A stretch of DNA of 64,000 nt from Paraburkholderia sartisoli (lineage in GTDB: Bacteria > Pseudomonadota > Gammaproteobacteria > Burkholderiales > Burkholderiaceae): contig NZ_FNRQ01000009.1 of the NCBI RefSeq assembly GCF_900107685.1, positions 117,569-181,568 of the forward strand, written 5' to 3'. A program made the translations under genes and the position numbers. Below, in pieces: positions 33,468 through 41,793 of the stretch; within the stretch, counting starts at the first letter, position 1; every line of letters begins with the position of its first letter. The notes under the pieces were generated by a model, which saw only the letters and a list, made by a program, of their open reading frames with translations, was not told where the DNA came from and did not search any database.

Positions 33468-34123
33468 GACCGGCCACCCCGCTTTTCGATCAACCCGCGC
33501 AGACTCTTCAGTGCCCGATGCGTGGCCACTTTCAGTGCAGCCACAGACATGCCGCTCGCGGCAGCGGCTTCCTTTAGCGACATCTCTTCGAGTTTCAGCA
33601 TGCGTATGGCGTCCCGTTGTCTGGCCGGCAGGTGCTCAATAGCGTCACGCAGCATACGGGCATCCACCGCCTCTTCCTGCAGATTCGTTTCAGCAGCCCG
33701 AAAGGTTTCATGTTCCGGATCGAACGGTGCTTCGTGTGCGCCGAGGCGCCCCTGACGTCGCAACCTGTCGACGATGCGCCGGTTGGCGATGGTGATCAGC
33801 CACGGGCCAAACGCAAGGGCCGGGTCGTACGTCTGACGCACCGTGTGGACGGTCAGCAGAATGTCCTGAACGGTATCTTCGACGTCGCTCCGGTTGCGAG
33901 TCTGGCGGGACGCGAGCGCCCGCAAATACGGCGTGATCGCTTCGAGCAGACGCCGGTACGCGTCCCGGTCGCCCGCTTGCGCGCGAGCCATCAGGATCGA
34001 CCAGTCGAGCGTGCCATCGGGGCGCGTCTCCGATGTTTCAGGCGGGTGATCGGCCCCGGCCGCATTGTGAGCATCCGGTACGACGCTCAGCGTTGGGCCA
34101 CGGCGGTGCGTTCTGGAGGACAT
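33464..34123 (-). CDS. sigF: ECF RNA polymerase sigma factor, SigF-like
   Basis: A 219-residue ECF sigma factor. Region 2 spans ~residues 50-115 (ARAQAGDRDAYRRLLEAITPY, then NRSDVEDTVQDILLTVHTVR, FGPWLITIANRRIVDRLRRQ) and region 4 ~155-215 (LPARQRDAIRMLKLEEMSLKEAAAASGMSVAALKVATHRALKSLR). It pairs with NrsF and should turn on the divergent bufferin operon through the GTAACC-N16-CGAA promoter at 34181. The first ATG with a normal context is at 34123. A GTG at 34138 would add five residues and neither has a clear ribosome site, so the start is uncertain. Confidence 0.85.
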   Translation of the reverse strand: MSSRTHRRGPTLSVVPDAHNAAGADHPPETSETRPDGTLDWSILMARAQAGDRDAYRRLLEAITPYLRALASRQTRNRSDVEDTVQDILLTVHTVRQTYDPALAFGPWLITIANRRIVDRLRRQGRLGAHEAPFDPEHETFRAAETNLQEEAVDARMLRDAIEHLPARQRDAIRMLKLEEMSLKEAAAASGMSVAALKVATHRALKSLRGLIEKRGGRS

Positions 34124-34180
34124 GTATGAATTCTGCACGTCGGGCGGACGCTTTCGTAAAAAATAAATTTTGCGCGCAGC

Positions 34181-34208
34181 GTAACCTTTAACCGTCGTCC
34201 GACGAATC
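34181..34208 (+). promoter_or_regulatory. SigF-type ECF promoter for the bufferin operon
   Basis: GTAACC at 34181-34186 is followed after exactly 16 bases by CGAATC at 34203-34208. This matches the GTAACC-N16-CGAA pattern known for Caulobacter SigF-dependent genes. It lies 47 bases before the bufA start, leaving a short leader with an AGGAGG site at 34243. Regulation is inferred from pattern and position. Confidence 0.7.
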
Positions 34209-34255
34209 TTCCTGCAGGTTGCGATTCTGCGACCCCAACCTCAGGAGGATGCAAA

Positions 34256-34588
34256 ATGAGTACGCAACTGGGTAAGCCGCTACTGGCCGCTTCGACCCTG
34301 TCCGCCGCGATCGGTCTCGCGCTTGCGATGCAGGCGTTGCCGGGACAGGCGCAGGAGATGAAGGACATGAGCAAGATGCCGCAGGTTGTTCAGGACAACA
34401 TGATGCGAATGCAGAAGAACAAGCTGGAAAAATGTTACGGCGTCAATTCGGTCGCGAAGAACGACTGTGCCGAGGGCGCCCATTCGTGTGCAGGCCAGGC
34501 CACCCAGGCACGCGATCCGAAGTCGTTCGTGCTGCTGCCGGCGGGTGACTGCTCCAAGATCCAGGGTGGCAAGCTTAAGGCAAGCTGA
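34256..34588 (+). CDS. bufA1: Bufferin precursor peptide BufA1 (DUF2282, metal-binding RiPP)
   Basis: A 110-residue exported precursor. The N-terminal signal sequence (to about residue 32, LPGQAQ) and a Met-rich stretch (MKDMSKMPQVVQDNMMRMQ) precede the conserved DUF2282 core with four cysteines: C60 in EKCYGV, C71 in NDCAEG, C78 in HSCAG and C99 in GDCSK. In described bufferins such cysteines are converted by the MNIO enzyme BufB with BufC into thiooxazole-type groups that bind copper in the periplasm. All four Cys and the GKNDCA-like and HSCAG blocks are kept, so the peptide should be modifiable. Strong AGGAGG ribosome site. First gene of the bufA1-B-C-D operon. Confidence 0.88.
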   Translation: MSTQLGKPLLAASTLSAAIGLALAMQALPGQAQEMKDMSKMPQVVQDNMMRMQKNKLEKCYGVNSVAKNDCAEGAHSCAGQATQARDPKSFVLLPAGDCSKIQGGKLKAS

Positions 34589-34602
34589 ACCGATACCCGC
34601 TG

Positions 34603-35493
34603 ATGAGCGTTACCGTGCTTCACGTGCAGGAAGCGTCCAGCCCGATCCCGGTGAAGGCCGGCATCGGACTTCGCTTTCGCCATCACCAGCCTGTGCTCGA
34701 CACGCGACCCGCGCTCGCCTGGTTCGAGGTGCATACCGAGAACTACATGGGCGGCGGTAGCGCACCTCAATACCTGGATACGATTCGCCGCGACTATCCG
34801 GTGTCGCTGCATGGCGTGGGGCTGTCCATCGGGAGTGCCGACGGGCTCGATGCCGTGCATCTGGCGCGGGTGCGCAGTGCGGTCGAACGGTTCGAACCCG
34901 GCCTCGTTTCAGAACATCTGGCATGGAGCGTCACCGGCGGCACGTATCTGGCCGACCTGTTGCCACTGCCGATGACCGAAGAAGCGTTGAGCGTCGTTTG
35001 CCTTCACGTGGATGAAGTGCAGACTTGCCTCAGGCGACGCATCCTGGTGGAGAACCCGTCGACCTGTCTGCGTTTCAGTCACTCGACGATTCCAGAGTGG
35101 GAATTCCTCGCTCAGGTCGCGCAACACACCGGTTGCGGCATCCTGTGCGACGTCAACAACATCTACGTCAGCGCCTGCAATCACGGCTGGAATGCGACGA
35201 CCTACCTCGATGCCTTGCCTCCGGCCGCGGTCGGCGAAATTCACCTCGCCGGGCACAGCGTCCGGCAACTCGATCACGGGAAGACATTACGCATCGACGA
35301 CCACGGTTCACGCGTCGCACCGGAAGTCTGGGCGCTCTATCGCGAGGCACTCGAGCGCTTCGGGCCGGTTCCGACATTGATCGAATGGGACACCGATGTG
35401 CCGCCGATCGAAACCCTGATCGAAGAGGCCGCCCTCGCCGGGACGGAACTGGAGAGGCAATGCCATGAACGCATCCGCGCCAACGCTGCTTGA
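34603..35493 (+). CDS. bufB: MNIO-family (DUF692) bufferin modification enzyme BufB
   Basis: A 296-residue DUF692/MNIO protein (multinuclear non-heme iron oxidase, TIM barrel). Metal-ligand motifs are in place: H44 and E46 in FEVHTENYM, H70 in SLHGVGLSIGS, H105 in SEHLAWS, E150 in LVENPSTCLRF, D183 and N185 in CDVNNIYVSACNHG, H214/H218 in EIHLAGHS, D233/H234 in DDHGSRV, E261 in IEWDTDVP. Iron-dependent enzymes of this family modify cysteines of the partner precursor. It lies 14 bases after bufA1 and its last 29 bases overlap bufC. The ATG has a weak ribosome site, so coupling to bufA1 translation is likely. Confidence 0.88.
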   Translation: MSVTVLHVQEASSPIPVKAGIGLRFRHHQPVLDTRPALAWFEVHTENYMGGGSAPQYLDTIRRDYPVSLHGVGLSIGSADGLDAVHLARVRSAVERFEPGLVSEHLAWSVTGGTYLADLLPLPMTEEALSVVCLHVDEVQTCLRRRILVENPSTCLRFSHSTIPEWEFLAQVAQHTGCGILCDVNNIYVSACNHGWNATTYLDALPPAAVGEIHLAGHSVRQLDHGKTLRIDDHGSRVAPEVWALYREALERFGPVPTLIEWDTDVPPIETLIEEAALAGTELERQCHERIRANAA

Positions 35494-36280
35494 ACTGCAG
35501 CAGGCGATACAGCGCAGCCTGCTCGAACCCACTGACGGCGAAGCGTCTGCCTGGGTGATCGCGGACGGCCTGGACGCCGGCGCACGGCTCGGCATTTACC
35601 GGAACACCTGCGCCAGCGTGCTCGTCACGGCTCTTCGCCTGGCCTTCCCGGCCGTGCAGCGCCTCGTCGGTCCGGAGTTTTTCGAGGGGGCCGCGGGATT
35701 GTTCGTTGCGCAGGCTCCGCCGCGAAGTGCCTGGCTGGATGAGTACGGCGCGGAATTTCCGGACTTTCTGGGCCGGTTACCGCAGGCAGCCCCAGTCCCT
35801 TACCTCGCCGACGTGGCGCGCCTGGAATGGCATGTCAACCTTGTCCTGCATGCACCCGACGTCCAGCCGCTCGATATCGCGCGCCTGACAGCACTGAGCG
35901 AGGCAGGGTCCGCGCAATTGCGTTTCGAGCCTCACCCTGCGGTACGCCTGCTGCGATGTGAATTTCCGGCCGACAACATCTGGCGCGCGGTACTGGAGCG
36001 CGATGAACGGGCCATGACCGCGGTCGATCTCGCGGAAGGCCCTGTCTGGCTGCTCGTTCATCGAACGCAGAACCGTATCGACGTAATACGTCTGGGCGAG
36101 TGCGAATGGCGCCTTGCAGCGGACCTGTTTTCGGGAAAGCCGTTGTCCGCGGCACTGGAAGGGACACGATGCGACGATGCGCACAGCGTGCTCGCCACGC
36201 TTCTGGCCAGTGGATGCCTTGCGGAAGTCAACGTGGTTCCCGAGGCAGTTGCAGGCGAGATCCGGAGGACCCGCACATGA
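35465..36280 (+). CDS. bufC: BufC, DUF2063 partner protein of the MNIO enzyme
   Basis: A 271-residue protein with an N-terminal DUF2063 domain (ELQQAIQRSLLEPTDGEASAWVIADGLDAGARLGIYRNT, AFPAVQRLVGPEFFEGAAGLF) and a C-terminal domain resembling RiPP precursor-recognition modules. DUF2063 was earlier annotated as DNA-binding, but in bufferin systems it forms a complex with BufB and is needed for modification. It starts 29 bases inside bufB and its stop overlaps the bufD start (ATGA), so the three genes are tightly coupled. Its role is drawn from the family and operon. Confidence 0.84.
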   Translation: MNASAPTLLELQQAIQRSLLEPTDGEASAWVIADGLDAGARLGIYRNTCASVLVTALRLAFPAVQRLVGPEFFEGAAGLFVAQAPPRSAWLDEYGAEFPDFLGRLPQAAPVPYLADVARLEWHVNLVLHAPDVQPLDIARLTALSEAGSAQLRFEPHPAVRLLRCEFPADNIWRAVLERDERAMTAVDLAEGPVWLLVHRTQNRIDVIRLGECEWRLAADLFSGKPLSAALEGTRCDDAHSVLATLLASGCLAEVNVVPEAVAGEIRRTRT

Positions 36281-36741
36281 CACGCCCTCATCAACCCGTC
36301 ACCCTGTCGCCGCTCAATAGCGGTCGAATCATGCGTCTTGCCGGATGGCTCGAGCGTGTACCGTATGCGCTCCTCGCCATTCCGTTACGTATTGCGGTTG
36401 CCACGATCTTCTGGAACTCCGCGATGACCAAACTGGCGAACTGGGAGACCGCCCTTGACCTGTTCCGCGACGAATACAGATTGCCGCTCCTGCCGCCCGA
36501 GCTTGCAGCGTACATGGCCGTGTCGATCGAATTGACAACGCCGGTCCTGCTGATATCTGGCCTCGCAACCCGGCCTGCGGCGTTCGTACTTCTGGGCATG
36601 ACAACCGTCATCGAGATATTCGTCTATCCGCAGGCCTGGCCCACCCATATCCAGTGGGCTGCCATGCTGCTGGTGCTGCTATGCCGTGGTGCCGGAAGCT
36701 GGTCTGTCGACCACTGGCTACGAAAGCGCTGGATCGGTTAA
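36277..36741 (+). CDS. bufD: DoxX-family membrane protein (BufD)
   Basis: A 154-residue DoxX-family protein with four predicted membrane helices: LLAIPLRIAVATIFWNSAMTKL near the N-terminus (typical DoxX start with FWxSAxxKL), then AYMAVSIELTTPVLLISGLATRPAAFVLLGMT and WAAMLLVLLCRGAGSWSVDHWLRKR at the end. DoxX proteins commonly close bufferin operons; their function there is not settled, perhaps electron supply or membrane redox balance. The start codon overlaps the bufC stop by four bases. The same frame is open further upstream, but that part lies within bufC and has no DoxX character. Confidence 0.83.
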   Translation: MTRPHQPVTLSPLNSGRIMRLAGWLERVPYALLAIPLRIAVATIFWNSAMTKLANWETALDLFRDEYRLPLLPPELAAYMAVSIELTTPVLLISGLATRPAAFVLLGMTTVIEIFVYPQAWPTHIQWAAMLLVLLCRGAGSWSVDHWLRKRWIG

Positions 36742-37584
36742 TTCGCCAAAGGCAGGCTGACTTCACAAAAACCTGACGCCTTCTTGGCGAGTGCTCCACA
36801 GCCCCCTGCATAGCATCCATGTCCGTCGCCATCTCGACGACGGCCAGCAGACATCGTCGATGTCGCTATACACCAACCGATGCGCCTCGCCAGCGTCATG
36901 CGACGGGATGCGCGACTTACCGCCCGCAGCCGATCGCGCCGACGCAGATCGCCCAACGCTTCAAGGAGTGCGCGCGTGCAAGGCCCCAACGGCGCGCGCA
37001 TCTCGCGCGGCAGTCCGGACACGATATCGATCCGTAGCGACATCGATGGGCTCGTGCGCGGACACACCGGACGAACGTCACGACTTCAGTTCATATGAAT
37101 GCTCTTACTCCGGAATACGACAAACACCAGCACGCCTTTGTGCAGCAGGCGTCACGGGCCTCTCTTCCGTGTCTCAGGCCCTTGCCGCTTTCCGCATTGG
37201 ACAGGTCCCGTTTCTGTTACAAAAATTTCATGCAAGGCCGGCTACTGACGACCTAAAGTCCATTGCAATCATCCTGGTAATGGACGTCGGCGCAGTAGCG
37301 TTGGTCACGTTTCGTTGGCGGTACAGGTGCCGATGGCCGGGGAACAGGCTGACCATCCGTGATGAAGTCGTGGCCGACGCGCTGACGGTAACCAGCGCTC
37401 GCGGCCTGTGGCAGTTGAAGCGGTAGTGAGTGTGGCGAGCAAAGAATGCCGGGAACAAGGCGCGCCGACGATACCATCGTTGAGACCCTGGGCGAGCAGA
37501 CGCCATGCCGCGCCCGATGCCTTGTCGCTACCAGAAAACTATCGATCTGGCTGTCGTGGGCCGCATATGAATCAGGAGTCTTCC
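36742..37584. other. 843-base gap after the bufferin operon; no recognised gene
   Basis: Long frames exist on both strands (36791-37426 plus; 36738-37067 minus), but none shows a domain, a start with a ribosome site or a codon pattern like the neighbours. It may be an eroded gene or mobile-element remnant inside the accessory segment. Confidence 0.4.
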
Positions 37585-39024
37585 ATGCGACGCAACAAGC
37601 CTGACGCACGTCTGATCGGACTTCCCCTTGTCTTTGCGATAGCGGCCGGCACGCCGGCCTGGGCAGCGCCGGTCCTCGTGTCCAGTTCCAACCCGTTTGC
37701 CACCTGCGTGATCGGCGGCCCCGGCACGAATTACCTGAACGCCGAGGTCGAACCGTGGGTCGCGGTGAACCCGGCGAACCCGTCGAACATCATCGGTGTG
37801 TGGCAGCAGGACCGCTGGTCAAACGGTGGCGCACACGGTCTCGCTGCTGCATCTTCGTTCGATGGTGGCCTGACGTGGACGAAACCGGTCGCCCAGCCGT
37901 TCAGCGCATGCGCGGGCGGGCTCGGATACGAACGTGCCTCCGACCCGTGGGTCTCCATTGGACCCGACGGCACGGCCTACTCCGTGTCGATCTCGTTCAA
38001 CCAGTCGAACAACAACAACGCGGTCGCGGCCGCTGTGTCGAAGGACGGCGGCCTGACCTGGAGCAATCTGAGCGTCATCATCGCGAACAACGAGCCCACC
38101 GTGCAGTTCTTCAATGACAAGGAGTCGGTGACGGCCAATCCTGTCAAAGCCGGTGTCGCTTACGCAGTATGGGACCGGCTCGAACTGCCAAACGGCAATC
38201 CGTACGCCAATCTGCATACGGCCGCTTTCCGGGGACCGACGTTCTTTGCGAAGACAGTCGACGGCGGTCTGACCTGGAGTTCGCCGTCAGTCATCGTGAA
38301 CGTACCGTCGCGGCAGCAGACCATCGGCAACCAGATCGTGGTCAACTCGCAGAACGGCACGCTCTACGACTTCTTCAACCTCATCACTCCGCCGTTCAGT
38401 AAAGCGGCCGGCAAGGTCGCCTTCATCAAGTCGACCGACGATGGCGCAACCTGGACGAAACCCCGGATCATCGCCGGGCTGGAGACCGTCTCCGTCGTCG
38501 ATCCGAACACCGGGGAGCCGGTGCGCACAGGCGATATCATTCCTGAGCCCGCGATCGATCCGGCCACCGGGCAGCTCTACGTCGTCTGGCAGGATTCGCG
38601 CTTTAGTGGCGGCCTGTTCGATGAAATCGCGCTGTCGACATCCACCGACGGCGGCCAGACCTGGAGCGCGCCGCTCCGCGTCAACACACCCAGGGGAAGG
38701 CCGGCGTTCAATCCGTCGGTTCGTGTCAATTCCGCGGGGACCGTTGCGGTCACCTACTACGATTTCCGCGACCTGGCGCCCGGTGACACCACAATACTAC
38801 CGACGAACTACTGGCGCACCACGTCGGTCGATGGCGCAAAAAGCTTCGGCAGTGAACTGCATCTTGCCGGCCCCTTCGACATGAAGACCGCGCCGAATGC
38901 GGAAGGCTTCTTCATCGGGGACTATGCGGGGCTGGACGCGAGAGGTGCCGCGTTCCTGCCATTTTTCATGCAGACGAACTCGGGGAACACCGCCAATCGG
39001 ACGGACGTATTCGCTGCACCGTAG
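37585..39024 (+). CDS. Secreted BNR/Asp-box repeat protein (sialidase-like fold)
   Basis: A 479-residue exported protein. The signal peptide ends near GTPAWAAPV, and a six-bladed propeller follows with several Asp-box repeats SxDGGxTW: SSFDGGLTWTKP (~residue 90), SKDGGLTWSN, TVDGGLTWSSP, STDDGATWTKP, STDGGQTWSAP. The fold is shared by sialidases, but the Arg triad and catalytic residues of true sialidases are not evident, so it is best called a BNR-repeat protein of unknown binding or enzymatic role. The ATG at 37585 is preferred (AGGAG 7 bases upstream) over one at 37567. It is flanked by gaps and transcribed alone. Confidence 0.8.
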   Translation: MRRNKPDARLIGLPLVFAIAAGTPAWAAPVLVSSSNPFATCVIGGPGTNYLNAEVEPWVAVNPANPSNIIGVWQQDRWSNGGAHGLAAASSFDGGLTWTKPVAQPFSACAGGLGYERASDPWVSIGPDGTAYSVSISFNQSNNNNAVAAAVSKDGGLTWSNLSVIIANNEPTVQFFNDKESVTANPVKAGVAYAVWDRLELPNGNPYANLHTAAFRGPTFFAKTVDGGLTWSSPSVIVNVPSRQQTIGNQIVVNSQNGTLYDFFNLITPPFSKAAGKVAFIKSTDDGATWTKPRIIAGLETVSVVDPNTGEPVRTGDIIPEPAIDPATGQLYVVWQDSRFSGGLFDEIALSTSTDGGQTWSAPLRVNTPRGRPAFNPSVRVNSAGTVAVTYYDFRDLAPGDTTILPTNYWRTTSVDGAKSFGSELHLAGPFDMKTAPNAEGFFIGDYAGLDARGAAFLPFFMQTNSGNTANRTDVFAAP

Positions 39025-39299
39025 TTTGCGCAAGCGCTGGTGGACGAAGTAGCGGACCGCCCGGGACGGATGCCTGAGCGGTCCGACTTCCAGTTTGTGA
39101 TTGGCCTGCGAAACGGGTAACCCGGCTTTGCGATACGTCAGTCGTTGCCGTCGCGAGGCTCACCGGGCGCCGACATGTTCATCCGTTACCTGTTGTTACA
39201 CAAGCGACAATGAGGTTTCACTGCTCGTTTTGCCACCCTATATCATTTAACCGGTAACAGGGAAAGCACGTCCGGAACGACGGCAAATCAGAGGCAAAT

Positions 39300-39584
39300 A
39301 TGTTCAAGCGAACCATGACGCTGTGCGCCGTTGGACTGGCCACTGTCTGCGTGTCGACAGGGGCGTCCGCTCACGTTGACGTCGGCGTTTTTTTCGGCTT
39401 TCCCGGGCCAGTCATCGAAGCGCCACCGCCCGTCGTATATCAGGCACCTCCAGTGATTTACGCGCCAGCACCTGCTGTTTATGGTTATCCGTATGAGGGG
39501 GAATACCGGGAGCGCCCGTACTGGCACGACAACGGCTGGCATAAAGGCTGGAAACATCATCGTCACGAGGACGACCAGGATTAG
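39300..39584 (+). CDS. Small secreted Pro/Tyr-rich protein with His-rich tail
   Basis: A 94-residue protein. A signal peptide (MFKRTMTLCAVGLATVCVSTGASA) is cleaved before HVDVGVFFGFPGP. The mature part is rich in Pro, Tyr and Val (APPPVVYQAPPVIYAPAP) and ends with a His/Trp/charged tail (YWHDNGWHKGWKHHRHEDDQD) that could bind metal. Such proteins are common in Burkholderia and are usually annotated hypothetical or 'PXPV repeat'. AGAGG lies five bases before the ATG. In the metal-stress neighbourhood a metal-related role is possible but not shown. Confidence 0.7.
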   Translation: MFKRTMTLCAVGLATVCVSTGASAHVDVGVFFGFPGPVIEAPPPVVYQAPPVIYAPAPAVYGYPYEGEYRERPYWHDNGWHKGWKHHRHEDDQD

Positions 39585-39760
39585 ACCGCCATCGCCCAGG
39601 CCACTTTGTCGGCCGGACGGAATTCGACTGGTGTGCATCCGCTCGCAGGACCAGCAACGGGTGTCACGGTGTCGTTGACAAGCGCGAACCAACGCGTTCA
39701 GTGCCGACACAAACGACTGCGTGTGCGTGATCGAAGCCGCCGGCAAGCTGCCAGCCGGTA

Positions 39761-40163
39761 TCAGCACAACATCGACTTGAACATGCGCCGCACCTCGAGC
39801 ACACCCTTCTGTTTGCGATTGGGTTCGAGATATCCGCCCATGTAACCCATGCAAATCTGCTTGACCGTATAAGCGTCAAGCGCACGCGACACCACCAGGG
39901 ACTGGCGCTTCACCCGCTTTTCGGCGGCTGGATCGGGCCCGTTGTCTCTCGCCGGTCGCTTCAGCTCCCACTCCGCTATGGCCACGGGAAATCCCATGGC
40001 GGGTCATTCGCCAGGCTTCACCTGACGCATGCGATCGTCGACAGGCGACTTGTAGCGGTAGATCCACGAACGACGACGTCCGGCCCGCCTTCAGGCGAAG
40101 CCCAGGAAAGCCGTCAAAGGTCAAGTGTTGACCCGCGGCCAAAGCATCCCTGAGACGCGTGAA
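39761..40163 (-). pseudogene. Degenerate phage-type tyrosine integrase, N-terminal remnant
   Basis: On the minus strand from 40163 the reading begins FTRLRDALAAGQHLTFDGFPGLRLKAG, the N-terminal arm-binding domain of P4/DUF4102-like integrases. A frameshift near 40075 moves it to SWIYRYKSPVDDRMRQVKPGE. A TGA at 40004-40006 replaces the Trp expected before PAMGFPVAIAEWELKRP. The frame then continues through NGPDPAAEKRVKR and YTVKQICMGYMGGYLE before ending at 39761. The catalytic domain with the Arg-His-Tyr residues is absent. Scattered similar-looking sequence continues to about 39590. It directly follows the 3' end of ribA and marks the likely right edge of an integrated element. Confidence 0.7.
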
Positions 40164-40169
40164 TTTCCA

Positions 40170-40817
<648 letters not shown>

Positions 40818-40976
40818 GGCGTTAGACAAGAGTGCGGACAAATCTGGTGCATGGCCGGGATGAAAACCCGGAGATCGATTCCGGCGTTAAGGCCGGATCA
40901 AGACTGGACTGGAGTTTACCGCTAATCGGCATCATGCACCGATTCAGCCCACGGAACGCCATGCCTCTGCGTCACG

Positions 40977-41020
40977 CACCGCACGCCGCACGTGGCACAC
41001 CGCACGCCGCCACGTGCCAC
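40977..41020. repeat. 13-bp direct repeat with overlapping inverted repeat upstream of the CBS-domain gene
   Basis: CACCGCACGCCGC occurs at 40977-40989 and 40998-41010, 21 bases apart (two helical turns). GTGGCAC (40992-40998) pairs with GTGCCAC (41014-41020). The repeats lie in the ribA/CBS divergent gap and could be a regulator site. Confidence 0.4.
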
Positions 41021-41111
41021 GCAACGGCCGCGCACGCCTATACTGGAATCGCCTGTCCACACGACAGCGCGCCACCCACCGACGTGCTGCATTGCGATAC
41101 GGAGCCGCTCC

Positions 41112-41555
41112 ATGACAAGCGTTGCGCAAGTACTCAAAATGAAACCGGACAACACCGTCTACACGGTCACGACCGGGGATTCCGTCTACGACGCGATCAA
41201 ACTGATGGCAGACAAACAGATCGGCGCACTGGTCGTCGTGGACGGCGACAGCATCGCCGGCATCATCACCGAACGCGACTACGCGAGAAAGGTCGTGCTG
41301 ATGGATCGCGCATCGAAGGCGACGCCCGTGCGCGACATCATGAGCCGCGCGGTGCGATTCGTGCGGCCCGAACAGACCACCGACGACTGCATGGCGATCA
41401 TGACCGACTTCCGCATGCGTCATCTGCCCGTCATCGACAGGGAAAAACTCGTCGGCATGGTGTCGATCGGCGATCTGGTGAAGAACATCATCGCGGAGCA
41501 GCAGTTCACGATCCAGCAACTGGAGCTGTACATCACGGGAGAGCGGCCCGCGTAG
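41112..41555 (+). CDS. Two-CBS-domain protein
   Basis: A 147-residue protein made of two CBS domains: residues ~10-65 (VTTGDSVYDAIKLMADKQIGALVVVDGDSIAGIITERDYARKV) and ~75-130 (VRPEQTTDDCMAIMTDFRMRHLPVIDREKLVGMVSIGDLVKNII). CBS pairs bind adenine nucleotides and act as energy or ligand sensors. Free-standing proteins of this size are frequent in beta-proteobacteria and their partner is generally unknown. The ATG at 41112 gives the normal N-terminus; the frame is open upstream but without family similarity. Confidence 0.82.
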   Translation: MTSVAQVLKMKPDNTVYTVTTGDSVYDAIKLMADKQIGALVVVDGDSIAGIITERDYARKVVLMDRASKATPVRDIMSRAVRFVRPEQTTDDCMAIMTDFRMRHLPVIDREKLVGMVSIGDLVKNIIAEQQFTIQQLELYITGERPA

Positions 41556-41602
41556 CGGCATCCGCGTTGCAGTCGCCGCGCATCACGCGGCGCGCGACAA
41601 CG

Positions 41603-41632
41603 AAAAAGCGCCCAGACCGCGAGGAATGGGCG
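41603..41632 (-). terminator. Rho-independent terminator on the minus strand
   Basis: CGCCCA (41609-41614) pairs with TGGGCG (41627-41632), and the minus-strand transcript continues into a T-run (plus-strand A at 41603-41607). It lies 160 bases downstream of the DUF4148 gene and also just past the convergent CBS gene. Confidence 0.65.
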
Positions 41633-41674
41633 AAGCCACCTGTATGGCGGCGGAGGTTTCCTGAAACAAATTGC

Positions 41675-41721
41675 GCCGGCTTTCACCGACGGGCATCTGC
41701 ACGCCCGGGGCGAAAGCCGGC
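41675..41721. repeat. Nested 10-bp inverted repeat in a convergent gap
   Basis: GCCGGCTTTC (41675-41684) and GAAAGCCGGC (41712-41721) are perfect complements. Inside them CGGGC (41690-41694) pairs with GCCCG (41703-41707), making a long two-stage hairpin or cruciform. Confidence 0.6.
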
Positions 41722-41753
41722 TTGCGGCACCTGGCAGACGGGCACCATGCCAG

Positions 41754-41774
41754 GCGTTAGCCGTCAGCTAACGC
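41754..41774. repeat. 8-bp inverted repeat GCGTTAGC/GCTAACGC
   Basis: GCGTTAGC (41754-41761) pairs with GCTAACGC (41767-41774) around a CGTCA loop. It lies 19 bases beyond the DUF4148 stop and may end its transcript together with the structures further downstream. Confidence 0.55.
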
Positions 41775-41793
41775 AACGGCTGACAGCGAGCGC

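Noticed and set aside
39117..39142. GTAACC upstream of the small secreted protein as a second SigF promoter
   Set aside because: Sixteen bases downstream there is CAGTCG and not CGAA, and the distance to the gene is ~180 bases.
39288..39854. Minus-strand frame of 188 codons as a gene
   Set aside because: It lies opposite the small secreted protein and overlaps the integrase remnant region; no domain or ribosome site.
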